The notes under the pieces are model-generated. The model saw nothing but the letters and a program-made list of their open reading frames with translations. It was not told the origin of the DNA and made no database searches. Below, piece after piece: positions 7,690 through 16,740 of a stretch of DNA of 64,000 bases; the first letter of the stretch is position 1; every line of letters begins with the position of its first letter. Made by a program: the position numbers and the translations under genes. Origin of the DNA: Paracoccaceae bacterium (lineage in GTDB: Bacteria > Pseudomonadota > Alphaproteobacteria > Rhodobacterales > Rhodobacteraceae); assembly GCA_028150825.1 (NCBI GenBank), contig JAOGIM010000002.1, forward strand, positions 1 through 64,000, read 5' to 3'.

Positions 7690-9207
7690 ATGATTGAAGG
7701 ACTAATGATTGGCTTGGGGACTGCATTTTCAGTCACAAATTTGTTGATGGTAGTTGGTGGCTGTCTGATTGGAACATTCATTGGCATGCTTCCCGGGCTA
7801 GGTCCTATGTCAATTATTGCAATTATGATACCAATTGCGATTACAATTGGAGATCCCTCGGCGGCTATTATTTTGCTGGCCGGCGTTTATTATGGCGCAA
7901 TATTTGGTGGATCGACCTCTTCTATTCTAATAAATGCGCCCGGTGTTGCGTCCACTGTTGCCACAAGTTTTGATGGCTATCCTCTGGCCCGACAGGGCAA
8001 AGCGGGAAAAGCCCTGACTGTGGCGGCTATTTCATCCTTTTCAGGTGGCACCATTGGTGCTGTTCTTTTGATGATATTTGCACCTGCTCTGGCAACTGTT
8101 GCCCTGTTGTTTCATTCGGCGGAATATTTTGCTCTTATGGTGGTGGGCCTTTCAGCGATCTCAACATTTGCTGGATCTGGGCAGGTTAGCAAAGCATTGC
8201 TAATGACTGTGTTAGGTTTGATTATGGCCACAGTAGGTGAGGGCGCTTTATACAATTTGCCGCGCTTTACTATGGGGATAATGGATCTTCAATCCGGATT
8301 TGGCTTTATAACGCTTGCAATGGCGATGTTTGCCTTGCCAGAAGCAATTTACCTGGTTCTTGATCCATCGCGTTCTAATCCCGGTGAGGGCAATGCCGAA
8401 ATCAGGGAATTGCGCATTACGCAGGAAGAGGCCCGTGCAATTGCGCCAGTCATCGGGCGTCAATCCATTCAGGGTTTTTTTATTGGTGTATTGCCGGGTG
8501 CGGGTGCAACAATCGCTAGCTTTCTTGGTTATGCGGTCGAGCGCAACATCGCCCCAAAAGAAGAACAAGATCAATTTGGCAAAGGTTCGATCAAAGGCCT
8601 TGCCGCACCTGAAAGTGCCAACAATGCCGCCTGTACAGGCTCTTTTGTACCCCTTTTAACACTAGGTATTCCTGGGTCTGGGACAACTGCTATTTTGTTG
8701 GGTGCGCTGATTGCTCTGAATGTTTCGCCTGGACCGCGGCTGATGGTGGATCAACCTGAGATATTCTGGTCCGTTATTGTCTCGATGTATCTGGGCAATT
8801 TGATCCTGCTGATCCTAAATTTGCCCCTCATTCCGTATATTGCCAAAATTCTGATCGTACCGCGCACTTACCTTATCCCATTTATTTTATTCTTTACGCT
8901 AATGGGGGCCTACATAGGTCAGAATAATGCAACTGAACTTTTAATTCTCATCGGCTTTGGCGTTTGCGCCACAATTTTACGGTTTGCCGATTACCCTCTT
9001 GCCCCTTTGCTTATTGGTTTCATTTTGGGCAGCATGCTGGAAGACAATTTTTCCCGTTCTATGCAGCTTTATGATGGCTTTGGCTTTATCCTAGAGCGTC
9101 CGATGACCCTGAGCCTACTGACACTTGCTCTTATTTTAATCGCCTTTCCAACATACAGAGCGCGTCGGACGAGATTGCGAGCAAAAGGCGTGGCAGATGG
9201 TGATTGA
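7690..9207 (+). CDS. tctA: TctA-family large membrane subunit
   Basis: A 505-residue polytopic inner-membrane protein, the main transport subunit. Family hallmarks are the two Gly-Pro-rich repeats GTFIGMLPGLGPMSIIAIM near residue 28 and FIGVLPGAGATIASFLGY near 262, plus YYGAIFGGSTSSILINAPG near 76 and PLLTLGIPGSGTTAILLGAL near 323. About ten to twelve membrane spans are apparent. AGGAGA precedes the ATG. The stop at 9207 is followed within 50 bp by the AbrB permease gene, probably the same transcript. Confidence 0.95.
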   Translation: MIEGLMIGLGTAFSVTNLLMVVGGCLIGTFIGMLPGLGPMSIIAIMIPIAITIGDPSAAIILLAGVYYGAIFGGSTSSILINAPGVASTVATSFDGYPLARQGKAGKALTVAAISSFSGGTIGAVLLMIFAPALATVALLFHSAEYFALMVVGLSAISTFAGSGQVSKALLMTVLGLIMATVGEGALYNLPRFTMGIMDLQSGFGFITLAMAMFALPEAIYLVLDPSRSNPGEGNAEIRELRITQEEARAIAPVIGRQSIQGFFIGVLPGAGATIASFLGYAVERNIAPKEEQDQFGKGSIKGLAAPESANNAACTGSFVPLLTLGIPGSGTTAILLGALIALNVSPGPRLMVDQPEIFWSVIVSMYLGNLILLILNLPLIPYIAKILIVPRTYLIPFILFFTLMGAYIGQNNATELLILIGFGVCATILRFADYPLAPLLIGFILGSMLEDNFSRSMQLYDGFGFILERPMTLSLLTLALILIAFPTYRARRTRLRAKGVADGD

Positions 9208-9254
9208 GCCTTACCTGTTGTAAAGAACGCCAAAAGTTTTTGAGGCTCCTAAGC

Positions 9255-10292
9255 ATGAAAAAGAATGAATTGATGAAAACACTCTGGACCGTTGTTATAG
9301 GATCTTTTGGGGCCATACTTTTCTATTGGATCGGCTTTCCAGTGCCCATGCTAACTGGCGCGGCAGTGGCGGTTACCTATGCTGGTCTGGCAGGTATAAA
9401 GGTCCATATCCCTCCAATTTTACGCAGTATATGCTTTGTAATTTTGGGCATTGGTATTGGATCTTCTGTGACATTTGACGTGGTGTGGGCCGTTGTAACG
9501 TGGCCGATCAGTTTTGTAATCCTAACGCTTAGCCTTATATTAATAGTGTTTTTGTGTCGCTTTATCATGGAACAATATTTTGGGTTTGATCGCCCTACCG
9601 CCGGTCTTGCATCGGCACCGGGGCATCTTTCGTTTGTTTTGGCTCTCAGTGAAGACAAGAATGCCGATGTTCGCAAAGTTGCGATTATCCAGAGTATTCG
9701 TGTTTTATTTCTGAGCTTATGTGTACCGTTACTTCTTATCGCATTGTTTGGTGATCTTGGTGCGGCACTTATGCCCGAGGCTAGATTGAGTTTTTTGGAA
9801 CTAGGATTTTTATCTTTGGGATCAGTACTTTTGGGACTAGTTTTTATCAAATGGCGTGTTCCGGCGGCACTGTTGATCGCAGGGATGTGCGTTTCAAGTG
9901 TGGCACATTTAACAGAACTCACACCAGGAAGCCTGCCCGATGGTTTTCTATTCCTTGCCTTGGTTATCATGGGCTCTTTGATTGGCACCCGCTTTGATGG
10001 TGTCAGTAGAAAAGAGCTTTTGCGATCACTCTGGGCAGGTCTTGCAGTGACCACGGTAGGAGGGATTGGAGCTTTTCTTGGAGCGATGTTTGTTCTGCTT
10101 GTGCTCGGTCTAGATCCGGCGCTCTTAATTGTCTCCTTTGCGCCAGGTGGCGTGGAGGCAATGGTGGCGATTGCCACCGAGCTTGGTCTTAGTCCGGCCT
10201 TTGTTGCAGGCCATCATGTTTGGCGATTGATTGTATTAGGCTTTCTCATTCCCTTTTTAAGCCGAGACAGACCAAATGATGCCAAAGGTTAA
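9255..10292 (+). CDS. AbrB-family (putative ammonia monooxygenase-type) membrane protein
   Basis: A 345-residue polytopic membrane protein of the AbrB/duplicated-repeat family, whose members are often misnamed ammonia monooxygenase. Markers are FPVPMLTGAAVA near the start, FGFDRPTAGLASAPGHLSFV mid-protein and SFAPGGVEAMVAIATELGL near the end; the two Gly-rich loops are the internal repeats. The ATG at 9255 with GAGG nine bases upstream is preferred to the TTG at 9204 that overlaps the tctA stop. It follows tctCBA closely and may export or regulate uptake of the same compound, but its function is not established. Its stop overlaps the convergent M20 gene by 4 bp. Confidence 0.85.
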   Translation: MKKNELMKTLWTVVIGSFGAILFYWIGFPVPMLTGAAVAVTYAGLAGIKVHIPPILRSICFVILGIGIGSSVTFDVVWAVVTWPISFVILTLSLILIVFLCRFIMEQYFGFDRPTAGLASAPGHLSFVLALSEDKNADVRKVAIIQSIRVLFLSLCVPLLLIALFGDLGAALMPEARLSFLELGFLSLGSVLLGLVFIKWRVPAALLIAGMCVSSVAHLTELTPGSLPDGFLFLALVIMGSLIGTRFDGVSRKELLRSLWAGLAVTTVGGIGAFLGAMFVLLVLGLDPALLIVSFAPGGVEAMVAIATELGLSPAFVAGHHVWRLIVLGFLIPFLSRDRPNDAKG

Positions 10293-11464
10293 CTCCCGTG
10301 GGATAAGGGTAACCGCTTCTCCACAACACGCGCCATGATGGATGCGCCGATCGGCAAAATTTCTTGGCCAAGTACAAAAGCGGGGTTATGCAAGCCGATC
10401 GTCCCTGTATGACCGACTCTACAGTAGGCCCCGGGTACAATCCGGAGCATGTCGGCAAAATCTTCGGAGCCAGTCGCAGGTACCGAAATATGAGAGACAT
10501 TCTCAGGTCCTAAAATATCTTCTGCTGCGGCAAGATAGGCATCAGAAAGGGCGTCATCATTGACTAGAACATCAAAAACATTTCTCATTTTTAAATCAAT
10601 CTCTATCTCATAAGCGGAAGCAATCCCATCGCAGATCGCTTGCAACCGGTTTTGGACTAAAGTACAGACCTCGCCTCTGAAATAGCGTACCGTCCCAGCA
10701 ATATGACCTGTTTCGGGAACTACATTGTACGCACTTCCTGCATGTATTTTCGTCACTGAGAGTACACATGAATCCAACGGCGCGACATTGCGACTAACGA
10801 TAGATTGCAGCTGACTTACGAGGGTAGATGCTATTACAATCGTATCTTTGGACTGCTGCGGCATGGCGGCGTGGCTCCCCTGTCCGCGGATATTAATATC
10901 AAAAAATGAGGCCCCTGCCATTGCCACACCCTTGCAAATGTCAAAAGTGCCTGGCCTTCCGGTGGGTGAATTATGCATGCCAAAAATTTCATCGCAGGGA
11001 AACTGTTGAAAAAGCCCTTCCTCTATCATTTTTCTTGCCCCGCCTAAGCCTTCTTCGGCGGGTTGAAAAATGAGAACGGCAGTGCCTTCGAACTGGCGTG
11101 TTTGGGCAAGGTATTTGGCGGCCCCCAACAGCATTGTTGTATGCCCATCGTGGCCGCAGGCATGCATCGAACCCGGTGTTTGTGATGAGTAATCTAACCC
11201 GCTGATCTCATCTATGGGCAAGGCATCCATATCTGCGCGCACTGCGACGCGCCTATTACCGCGCAATTTACCATGTATAAGCCCTACAACGCCTGTCTTG
11301 CCAATACCTGTGTGAACTTCGTCCACTCCATAGTCTCTTAGTTTATCAGCAACAATTGTACTTGTGCGGGTCTCTTCGAATCCAATTTCCGGATGGATAT
11401 GCAAATCCTCATAAATTGTTTTCAGTTCGGCTTCAGCCGCTTTAATGATTGGCATAATATTCAT
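10289..11464 (-). CDS. M20D-family amidohydrolase (hippurate/indole-acetamide hydrolase-like)
   Basis: A 391-residue cytoplasmic metallo-amidohydrolase that cleaves N-acyl amino acids or related amides. Metal-site motifs: RADMDALP near residue 78, HACGHDGHTTMLLGAA near 101, QPAEEGLGGARKMI near 136, FGMHNSPTGRPG near 161, and the lid-domain GQGSHAAMPQQSKD near 193. TGSEDFADML near the end holds the last metal ligand region. Full length for M20D. It is divergent from the second M20 gene, with a long inverted repeat between them, and convergent with the AbrB gene. The neighbourhood suggests use of imported amides or peptides, which is inference. Confidence 0.9.
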   Translation of the reverse strand: MNIMPIIKAAEAELKTIYEDLHIHPEIGFEETRTSTIVADKLRDYGVDEVHTGIGKTGVVGLIHGKLRGNRRVAVRADMDALPIDEISGLDYSSQTPGSMHACGHDGHTTMLLGAAKYLAQTRQFEGTAVLIFQPAEEGLGGARKMIEEGLFQQFPCDEIFGMHNSPTGRPGTFDICKGVAMAGASFFDINIRGQGSHAAMPQQSKDTIVIASTLVSQLQSIVSRNVAPLDSCVLSVTKIHAGSAYNVVPETGHIAGTVRYFRGEVCTLVQNRLQAICDGIASAYEIEIDLKMRNVFDVLVNDDALSDAYLAAAEDILGPENVSHISVPATGSEDFADMLRIVPGAYCRVGHTGTIGLHNPAFVLGQEILPIGASIMARVVEKRLPLSHGS

Positions 11465-11518
11465 TACATCATCCTTTTTTGAATGTGTTTTACTGAGTTG
11501 TAAGCAAAATTTGTTAAA

Positions 11519-11574
11519 GTCACTCTAAGCATTTTAGGATTAATTTCTATATCTTGTTTCACAAATAGAGTGAC
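11519..11574. promoter_or_regulatory. Divergent control region with a 9-bp inverted repeat
   Basis: GTCACTCTA at 11519-11527 and its exact reverse complement TAGAGTGAC at 11566-11574 flank 38 bp of AT-rich sequence midway between two divergent M20 genes. A paired operator able to control both genes is the simplest reading. No regulator gene is adjacent. Confidence 0.4.
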
Positions 11575-11651
11575 AAATTTTTCTGGTTCAGGGAGTGGGG
11601 AGTGGTTAGTATAAGATCAAGGCATAATCTAAGCAATCAGGACAATTTCTC

Positions 11652-13049
11652 ATGCATGATAAAAATCTGCAAAACTCCACTTTATTGTTGGCCAGGCTGG
11701 ACAATATGAAAGTGAGTGGTTTTGCCAAAGACTGGCTGGCGCGGTTGGTAGCGATGCCCACACAAAGTCAGTTGCCTGATCAAGATGAAGTACTGAGGGA
11801 TTATTTGAGCAAAGGCATTGCTCCTTTGCTTGACGAGATTGGCTTTGACCAGAAGATTTATGCCAATCCAATAAAAAACGCTCCGCCACTATTGGTTGCG
11901 CACAGGCATGAGAATGATGTGCTACCGACAATTTTAATCTATGGCCATGGAGATGTGATCCATGCCCAATATGAAGGATGGCATGAAGGCTTGCAGCCTT
12001 TTGAGACTGTAGCGCGCGATGGGCTGATCTACGGCCGTGGAACGGCTGACAACAAGGGGCAACACTTGATCAACCTGTTAGCGCTTAAGGCAGTTTTAGA
12101 CGTGCAAGGCCGGTTGGGATTTAATGTCAAATTTCTTTTGGAAATGGGCGAAGAGACTGGGTCGCCTGGCCTCTTTGGGTTTTGCCAGGCACACAAAGAC
12201 ACTCTGAAAGCCGATGTGCTGATATCTTCGGACGGTCCGCGGCTAGATATCGACACACCGACGGTTTTTCTTGGATCACGCGGGGCATTAAATTTTGGTC
12301 TTTCGGTCGATCTGCGCCCACAAGCTCTGCATTCAGGAAACTGGGGGGGATTGATAGCTGATCCTGCTATCCGGCTTACTCAGGCTTTGGCGACGCTGAC
12401 CGATGCGCGTGGCCAATTACAAATAGTCTCTTGGCGTCCAACCAGTCTTACTCCAGAAGTCCGAGCAATGATTGATCTTCTGCCAGATGCAGACACGCAG
12501 GAAAGCATTATTGATGTGAATTGGGGGGAACGTGACCTAAGCCCCAATGAGCGGGTGTTTGGATGGAACTCCTTTGCCATTCTGGCAATGAACTCAGGAG
12601 TTCCCGAGGCACCAGTCAACGCAATTTCAGGATCTGCGCAGGCAACATGCCAGTTACGGTATGTTGTCGGTACTGATACTGATGCGATATTGCCCGACCT
12701 TCGCCAGCATCTTGACCATCTTGGTTTTGAGGATGTCATCATTTTCCAAGAGAATCAGGTTGCGTTTAAAGCCACGCGTCAAGACGCTAATAATATTTGG
12801 GTACAAAAGGTCGTGAGCTCTCTGGAAAAAGGTGCTGGTCGGCCCGTACATCTTTTACCTAACTTGGCAGGGTCATTGCCAAACGAATGTTTTACACAAG
12901 CGCTTGGCTTGACCACAATCTGGATTCCACACAGCTATAGGCAATGTTCTCAGCATGCGCCAAACGAACATATGCCGGAACGACTTTTTTTCAGTGCTTT
13001 GACACTGATGGCCAAGCTTTTCAGTGATCTGGGATCGGAAAATAGTTAG
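11652..13049 (+). CDS. M20-family dipeptidase/deacylase
   Basis: A 465-residue metallopeptidase of the M20 (ArgE/DapE/carnosinase-like) group. Metal-binding motifs are LIYGHGDVI near residue 97, YGRGTADNKGQ near 130 (bridging Asp), MGEETGSPGL near 164 (catalytic Glu pair) and SSDGPRL near 194; the lid domain occupies about 210-330. A C-terminal region (HAPNEHMPE) carries the last metal His and Glu. It belongs to a different M20 branch from the neighbouring M20D protein, so the two may act in sequence on the same peptide or amide. The ribosome site is weak (AGGACA). Confidence 0.88.
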   Translation: MHDKNLQNSTLLLARLDNMKVSGFAKDWLARLVAMPTQSQLPDQDEVLRDYLSKGIAPLLDEIGFDQKIYANPIKNAPPLLVAHRHENDVLPTILIYGHGDVIHAQYEGWHEGLQPFETVARDGLIYGRGTADNKGQHLINLLALKAVLDVQGRLGFNVKFLLEMGEETGSPGLFGFCQAHKDTLKADVLISSDGPRLDIDTPTVFLGSRGALNFGLSVDLRPQALHSGNWGGLIADPAIRLTQALATLTDARGQLQIVSWRPTSLTPEVRAMIDLLPDADTQESIIDVNWGERDLSPNERVFGWNSFAILAMNSGVPEAPVNAISGSAQATCQLRYVVGTDTDAILPDLRQHLDHLGFEDVIIFQENQVAFKATRQDANNIWVQKVVSSLEKGAGRPVHLLPNLAGSLPNECFTQALGLTTIWIPHSYRQCSQHAPNEHMPERLFFSALTLMAKLFSDLGSENS

Positions 13050-13160
13050 ATCTTTTATGTACAGTCACTTTGATACTTTGATTTCCGAAATGTTTTTCAG
13101 TACACCTTCCCAAAAGTTTACCTTTAAAAAGTTCTAAAGGGTGGCCATGAAAGGTTTGCA

Positions 13161-13334
13161 GTGAAAAAAGCATTTACAACAATCATCGCTATTGCAGGTT
13201 TAGGGTTGGGTTTATTTTACGTAATGCCGCTCTTGAAAACCAACACCAAACCCAACAATTGGGCCGAGGGACAAAAATCCTATGTCCCAAAGAGGCTGAA
13301 AAATACAATGAAGGGCATGTCGACAGGCTTTTAA
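13161..13334 (+). CDS. Small single-pass membrane or exported protein, unknown
   Basis: A 57-codon ORF too short for the supplied track. It starts at GTG with AAAGG six bases upstream and encodes MKKAFTTIIAIAGLGLGLFY followed by a short polar tail ending in KNTMKGMSTGF. The N-terminus is a classic Lys-Lys plus hydrophobic stretch, so the product is probably anchored in the inner membrane. It sits 110 bp after the M20 gene and is convergent with the peptidoglycan-binding gene. I do not recognise the family; it could be a chance ORF. Confidence 0.45.
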   Translation: MKKAFTTIIAIAGLGLGLFYVMPLLKTNTKPNNWAEGQKSYVPKRLKNTMKGMSTGF

Positions 13335-13389
13335 CTGGCATTGCATCGAAAGCTCATAAACTCCACTATCAGTTTGATTTTATTGCTTA

Positions 13390-14583
13390 CTATTTTGGCG
13401 TATCGAGATCATTATTGATGGAAATAATTGTCCAGCCGTCGGTAAACCGCTTTGTGGCCTCGTCCTGCAATCTGTCAAACCAGATTAATCCACCACCAAT
13501 CATGTAGCCTTTTCTCCCGAGTTTGGTACACTCAGGTTCAATCGATAAAACGGTACTGGCCCATTTATCGCTAAAAAATTGATCGAAACCCTTATCGGAA
13601 GCTTGCTCTTTTGATGGGCCGTTTATGAGTTTGGTTCTGACATTGTCGTAGAGGGATGCAAGGTCTTTGGTCCGGATCAGTTCTTGCAGATATAGTCCAA
13701 ACTCATAAGCCTGCTCAGGAAGCTTTGCACCTTCGCCATACATTGGGCAGCCAGAAATAAATTCACCAAGCTGATAGGCTTCGTAGGGGAAGACAGGTCC
13801 ATCAACAAAACGTTGCCACCCTCCTACTCTGCTGCACCCAACCCATTTTTCACCTTTTTTATCCCAACATAATCCAGCAGTTTCCAGCAAGTCAGATGCC
13901 TCTTGAATATTGGAATTAATGCTGTCTTGGTCGCACTGCATAGCGGCGATAATTTTGTCGGATCGGATCACATCAATTCCGCCTGTCAACGATGGCTCTT
14001 GGATGGATCGGTCAATGCTGGAATAGACCCGATATGTTATGTCATCATCCATCATGCTGAGATCATCATTCACATAACGGCCCAATCCCATCCAAGGGAC
14101 ATATGTTTGTGTCAGCATGCTTTGTAATCTGACTTTTGGGATTTCGCCTGTTGTGCCAAATGTATATCGAACCTGATCTATGGCGGCACAGACCGAGACC
14201 CTCTGTTTACTGGCGTTCATTTTGCACGAAAACAACTTTGTCCAATTTGCGGACGGGCATTGGTATCCGGTTTTTATATAGGTCTGCAAAAGTGCACAGC
14301 CCCCAGTCAGCTTTTGCGCGCTTGCAATTTGGTATGCTTCCGTAACAAAAGATCTTGCGGTCTTCGAGATATCCCCAGTTTCGGCCAGACCAACGCAGGC
14401 TTGTAGCGAAGAAATTGCATTCTCGGTTTTTAGACCGAAAATTCCATCTGGCTCGCCTGCAGGAAATCCAAAATAGGTCAAAGCGAGTTGCAGCGCAGCC
14501 ACTTCTTCTCGATTTTCCTCAGCTATCGCTGGTGAGGCACCAAGAAAAAGAAAAAAAATCAGGCCCTTTATCCAATTTGACAT
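13390..14583 (-). CDS. Exported protein with N-terminal peptidoglycan-binding-like domain
   Basis: A 397-residue exported protein. The start was moved 36 bp inside the ORF to the ATG at 14581-14583, which gives a clean signal peptide (MSNWIKGLIFFLFLGASPAIA) with AAGGA upstream. Residues about 25-75 (EVAALQLALTYFGFPAGEPD then GIFGLKTENAISSLQ) match a PG_binding_1 fold. The remaining 300 residues contain about ten cysteines, compatible with periplasmic disulfides, and resemble no family I can name. Possible envelope maintenance role. The upstream region carries several inverted repeats. Confidence 0.75.
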   Translation of the reverse strand: MSNWIKGLIFFLFLGASPAIAEENREEVAALQLALTYFGFPAGEPDGIFGLKTENAISSLQACVGLAETGDISKTARSFVTEAYQIASAQKLTGGCALLQTYIKTGYQCPSANWTKLFSCKMNASKQRVSVCAAIDQVRYTFGTTGEIPKVRLQSMLTQTYVPWMGLGRYVNDDLSMMDDDITYRVYSSIDRSIQEPSLTGGIDVIRSDKIIAAMQCDQDSINSNIQEASDLLETAGLCWDKKGEKWVGCSRVGGWQRFVDGPVFPYEAYQLGEFISGCPMYGEGAKLPEQAYEFGLYLQELIRTKDLASLYDNVRTKLINGPSKEQASDKGFDQFFSDKWASTVLSIEPECTKLGRKGYMIGGGLIWFDRLQDEATKRFTDGWTIISINNDLDTPK

Positions 14584-15062
14584 CCCGCTAAAAGTCCTTC
14601 CCAATGCCCAAACCAACAACTAACCCATAAATTTAAAATCGCTTGGAATTCACCTTGACTGTAATTTAAGACGATTCTCTAATCAATCTACAAAGTTTTT
14701 TTGTTAAAAGTGAACTGCCCAAATTGGTTTGTAAAATATCTAAGGTGATTTGGGCCACATAAAAACATTCTGGGCCAGTTCACAAACTGGTCGTTTGACA
14801 AACAAAGATGCTTACCTGTTACATTTGTTTTTGATTACCTGGGAAACCGCAGATAACTGTGGTCAATTCTACATCATGGGCACAAACGGAATATCACAAG
14901 CAGTTAGGAATATCAGAGCAACTAATAAAAGGTTCAACCGCATATCATTTCTCCTTTTTTCCTATCATACCAGATGCTTTCGAAATGTTGAATTAAAAAC
15001 GTGTCAGGGTTTGCCTGTCTAACGCATTAAATCTGCCTGTCATAGATGATGATTAATCGTAA
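14584..15062. other. Intergenic region with nested inverted repeats
   Basis: No credible gene is seen; the 90-residue ORF at 14750 has no ribosome site or recognisable composition. Within 14710-14790 there are GCCCAAAT (14717) paired with ATTTGGGC (14748), CCAGTT-caca-AACTGG (14775-14790), and a near-perfect long pair GTGAACTGCCCA / TGGGCCAGTTCAC (14710 and 14771). They lie 130-210 bp upstream of the minus-strand peptidoglycan-binding gene, so they may be operators, a leader structure, or a small RNA. Confidence 0.4.
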
Positions 15063-15662
15063 TTAGTCGGTTTCTTCCAATTCATTTGAGGGAATAATTG
15101 GAAAGAACTCGCCTAAAGAAACAATGCCAAACCAGCTTTGATCTTTGACCTTCTTATGCGTTCCAAGATCCACCAAACGATAAAAGCTTTTGCGATCGAT
15201 CAACGCTTCCAGCCCCGCGCGGATATGGACATAGGGTGCTGGTTCGCCACTCGCAGGATCGCGCACAACGCGTATTGGGTTCTCTGCACTGGCGTGAGAG
15301 AAATCGCCAACATGCGTTTCAAAGCGGAGCTCTTGCTCTGCTCCTTCACCTGTCACGGTGAAATCCACAGCTACAAAAGGGACATCCTCGACGATGATGC
15401 CAACTTTTTCAACAGGCGTAACAAGGAAATACTTGTCCCCATCCTTGCGTAGAATTGACGAGAAGAGCTTGACGAGTTCGAACCTCCCAATGGGTGTGCC
15501 GAGGTAAAACCACGTCCCATCGCGAGCGATCCGCATGTCTAAATCGCCACAAAATGTAGGATCCCAAAGGTGAACTGGAGGCAGTTGGCTCCCTTTAGAT
15601 GCAGCTCGCGCTGCACTTGCAATACCGTCTGCCGACGAAGTTGTTATTTTTTCTGCGCTCAT
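15063..15662 (-). CDS. DUF1285 family protein
   Basis: A 199-residue soluble protein recognised as DUF1285 from the run HLWDPTFCGDLDMRIARDGT, then GTPIGRFELVKLFSSILRKD and YFLVTPVEKVGI. The family has unknown function and is common in alphaproteobacteria. It is divergent from moxR by only 70 bp, and this DUF1285/moxR adjacency is a frequent arrangement in Rhodobacterales, which supports the call. No catalytic motif can be pointed out. Confidence 0.85.
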   Translation of the reverse strand: MSAEKITTSSADGIASAARAASKGSQLPPVHLWDPTFCGDLDMRIARDGTWFYLGTPIGRFELVKLFSSILRKDGDKYFLVTPVEKVGIIVEDVPFVAVDFTVTGEGAEQELRFETHVGDFSHASAENPIRVVRDPASGEPAPYVHIRAGLEALIDRKSFYRLVDLGTHKKVKDQSWFGIVSLGEFFPIIPSNELEETD

Positions 15663-15732
15663 TATGTTTTGCCATTTCCAATCAGAGCAATACTCTCTTA
15701 TGTGTAAAGCTAATTTACAAGGGAGAGTTTGA

Positions 15733-16740
15733 ATGTCATCCGATACATCTTTGTCTGTTTATGCAGATAGTGTGATGATCGGCCTTGAGAAGGCCAAAAC
15801 AGCAATTTCCACACGATTTATTGGGCAACCTGATGTTGTTGACCTCGCGCTTGGGGCGCTTCTTTCTGGAGGGCATGCTCTTTTGGTTGGAGTTCCCGGA
15901 TTGGGAAAGACGCGGCTTGTAGAAACACTCGGGGCGGTGATGGGCCTTGCCACGAACAGAGTTCAATTTACGCCAGACCTGATGCCGGCCGATATTTTGG
16001 GGTCAGAAGTGTTAGAGACAGGATCTGACGGATCACGGCAGTTTAAGTTTATTCAAGGTCCAATCTTCTGCCAGCTTTTAATGGCCGATGAGATCAACCG
16101 GGCCAGTCCGCGTACTCAGTCCGCGCTTCTACAGGCAATGCAGGAAAAGCAAGTTAGTATCGCTGGGCAAACGCGTGTTCTTTCGCCCCCCTTTCATGTC
16201 TTGGCGACGCAAAATCCGATCGAGCAGGAAGGCACATATCCTTTACCCGAAGCTCAGTTAGATCGTTTTTTAGTTCAGATTCAGATTGGCTATCCTGATA
16301 GAGCGACAGAAGAAGATATCCTGATTGCCACGACCGGGGTGCATGAAGGCGAGGCCGTCCAGGTCTTTGATACTGACATGCTGATCGATGCACAGACACT
16401 GATCCGGCGGATGCCTGTTGGCGAGAGCGTAGTTACTTTTATTTTAGAACTTGTAAGGGCATTGCGCCCAGAAGATGAAACATCATCTGATCAAGTGTGC
16501 TCGGCCGTAGCTTGGGGGCCCGGAACACGGGCTGCACAGGCATTGATGCTGATGTGCCGGGCCAATGCGCTGCTGGCAGGCCGCCTATCTCCATCCATTA
16601 GCGACGTCTTAGAGGTTTCTGCGCCCGTATTGACTCATCGAATGTCATTACGGTTTTCTGCCGAGGCCCAAGGCGTGTCTTTGGAACAAATCATCTCAGA
16701 GACAGCTAAGGGTATTGATGATCGGGGCGTTGCTGCATGA
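15733..16740 (+). CDS. MoxR-family AAA+ ATPase
   Basis: A 335-residue AAA+ chaperone-like ATPase. Walker A is GVPGLGKTRL near residue 54, Walker B LLMADEINRASPRTQSALLQ near 115, and the sensor/arginine-finger region ATQNPIEQEGTYPLPEAQLD near 155. C-terminal lid: ISDVLEVSAPVLTHRM. MoxR proteins mature or activate proteins with von Willebrand A-like domains, matching the three following genes. GGGAGAG precedes the start. First gene of a four-gene operon whose members overlap by 1-4 bp. Confidence 0.95.
   Translation: MSSDTSLSVYADSVMIGLEKAKTAISTRFIGQPDVVDLALGALLSGGHALLVGVPGLGKTRLVETLGAVMGLATNRVQFTPDLMPADILGSEVLETGSDGSRQFKFIQGPIFCQLLMADEINRASPRTQSALLQAMQEKQVSIAGQTRVLSPPFHVLATQNPIEQEGTYPLPEAQLDRFLVQIQIGYPDRATEEDILIATTGVHEGEAVQVFDTDMLIDAQTLIRRMPVGESVVTFILELVRALRPEDETSSDQVCSAVAWGPGTRAAQALMLMCRANALLAGRLSPSISDVLEVSAPVLTHRMSLRFSAEAQGVSLEQIISETAKGIDDRGVAA

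Noticed and set aside
9377-10177. 266-residue minus-strand ORF inside the AbrB-type gene
   Set aside because: Shadow of a real membrane-protein gene: rich in Ser/Pro/Lys/Arg, no domain, frame fixed by the coding strand.
14750-15022. 90-residue ORF in the spacer before DUF1285
   Set aside because: No ribosome site, no domain, covers inverted repeats; probably chance.
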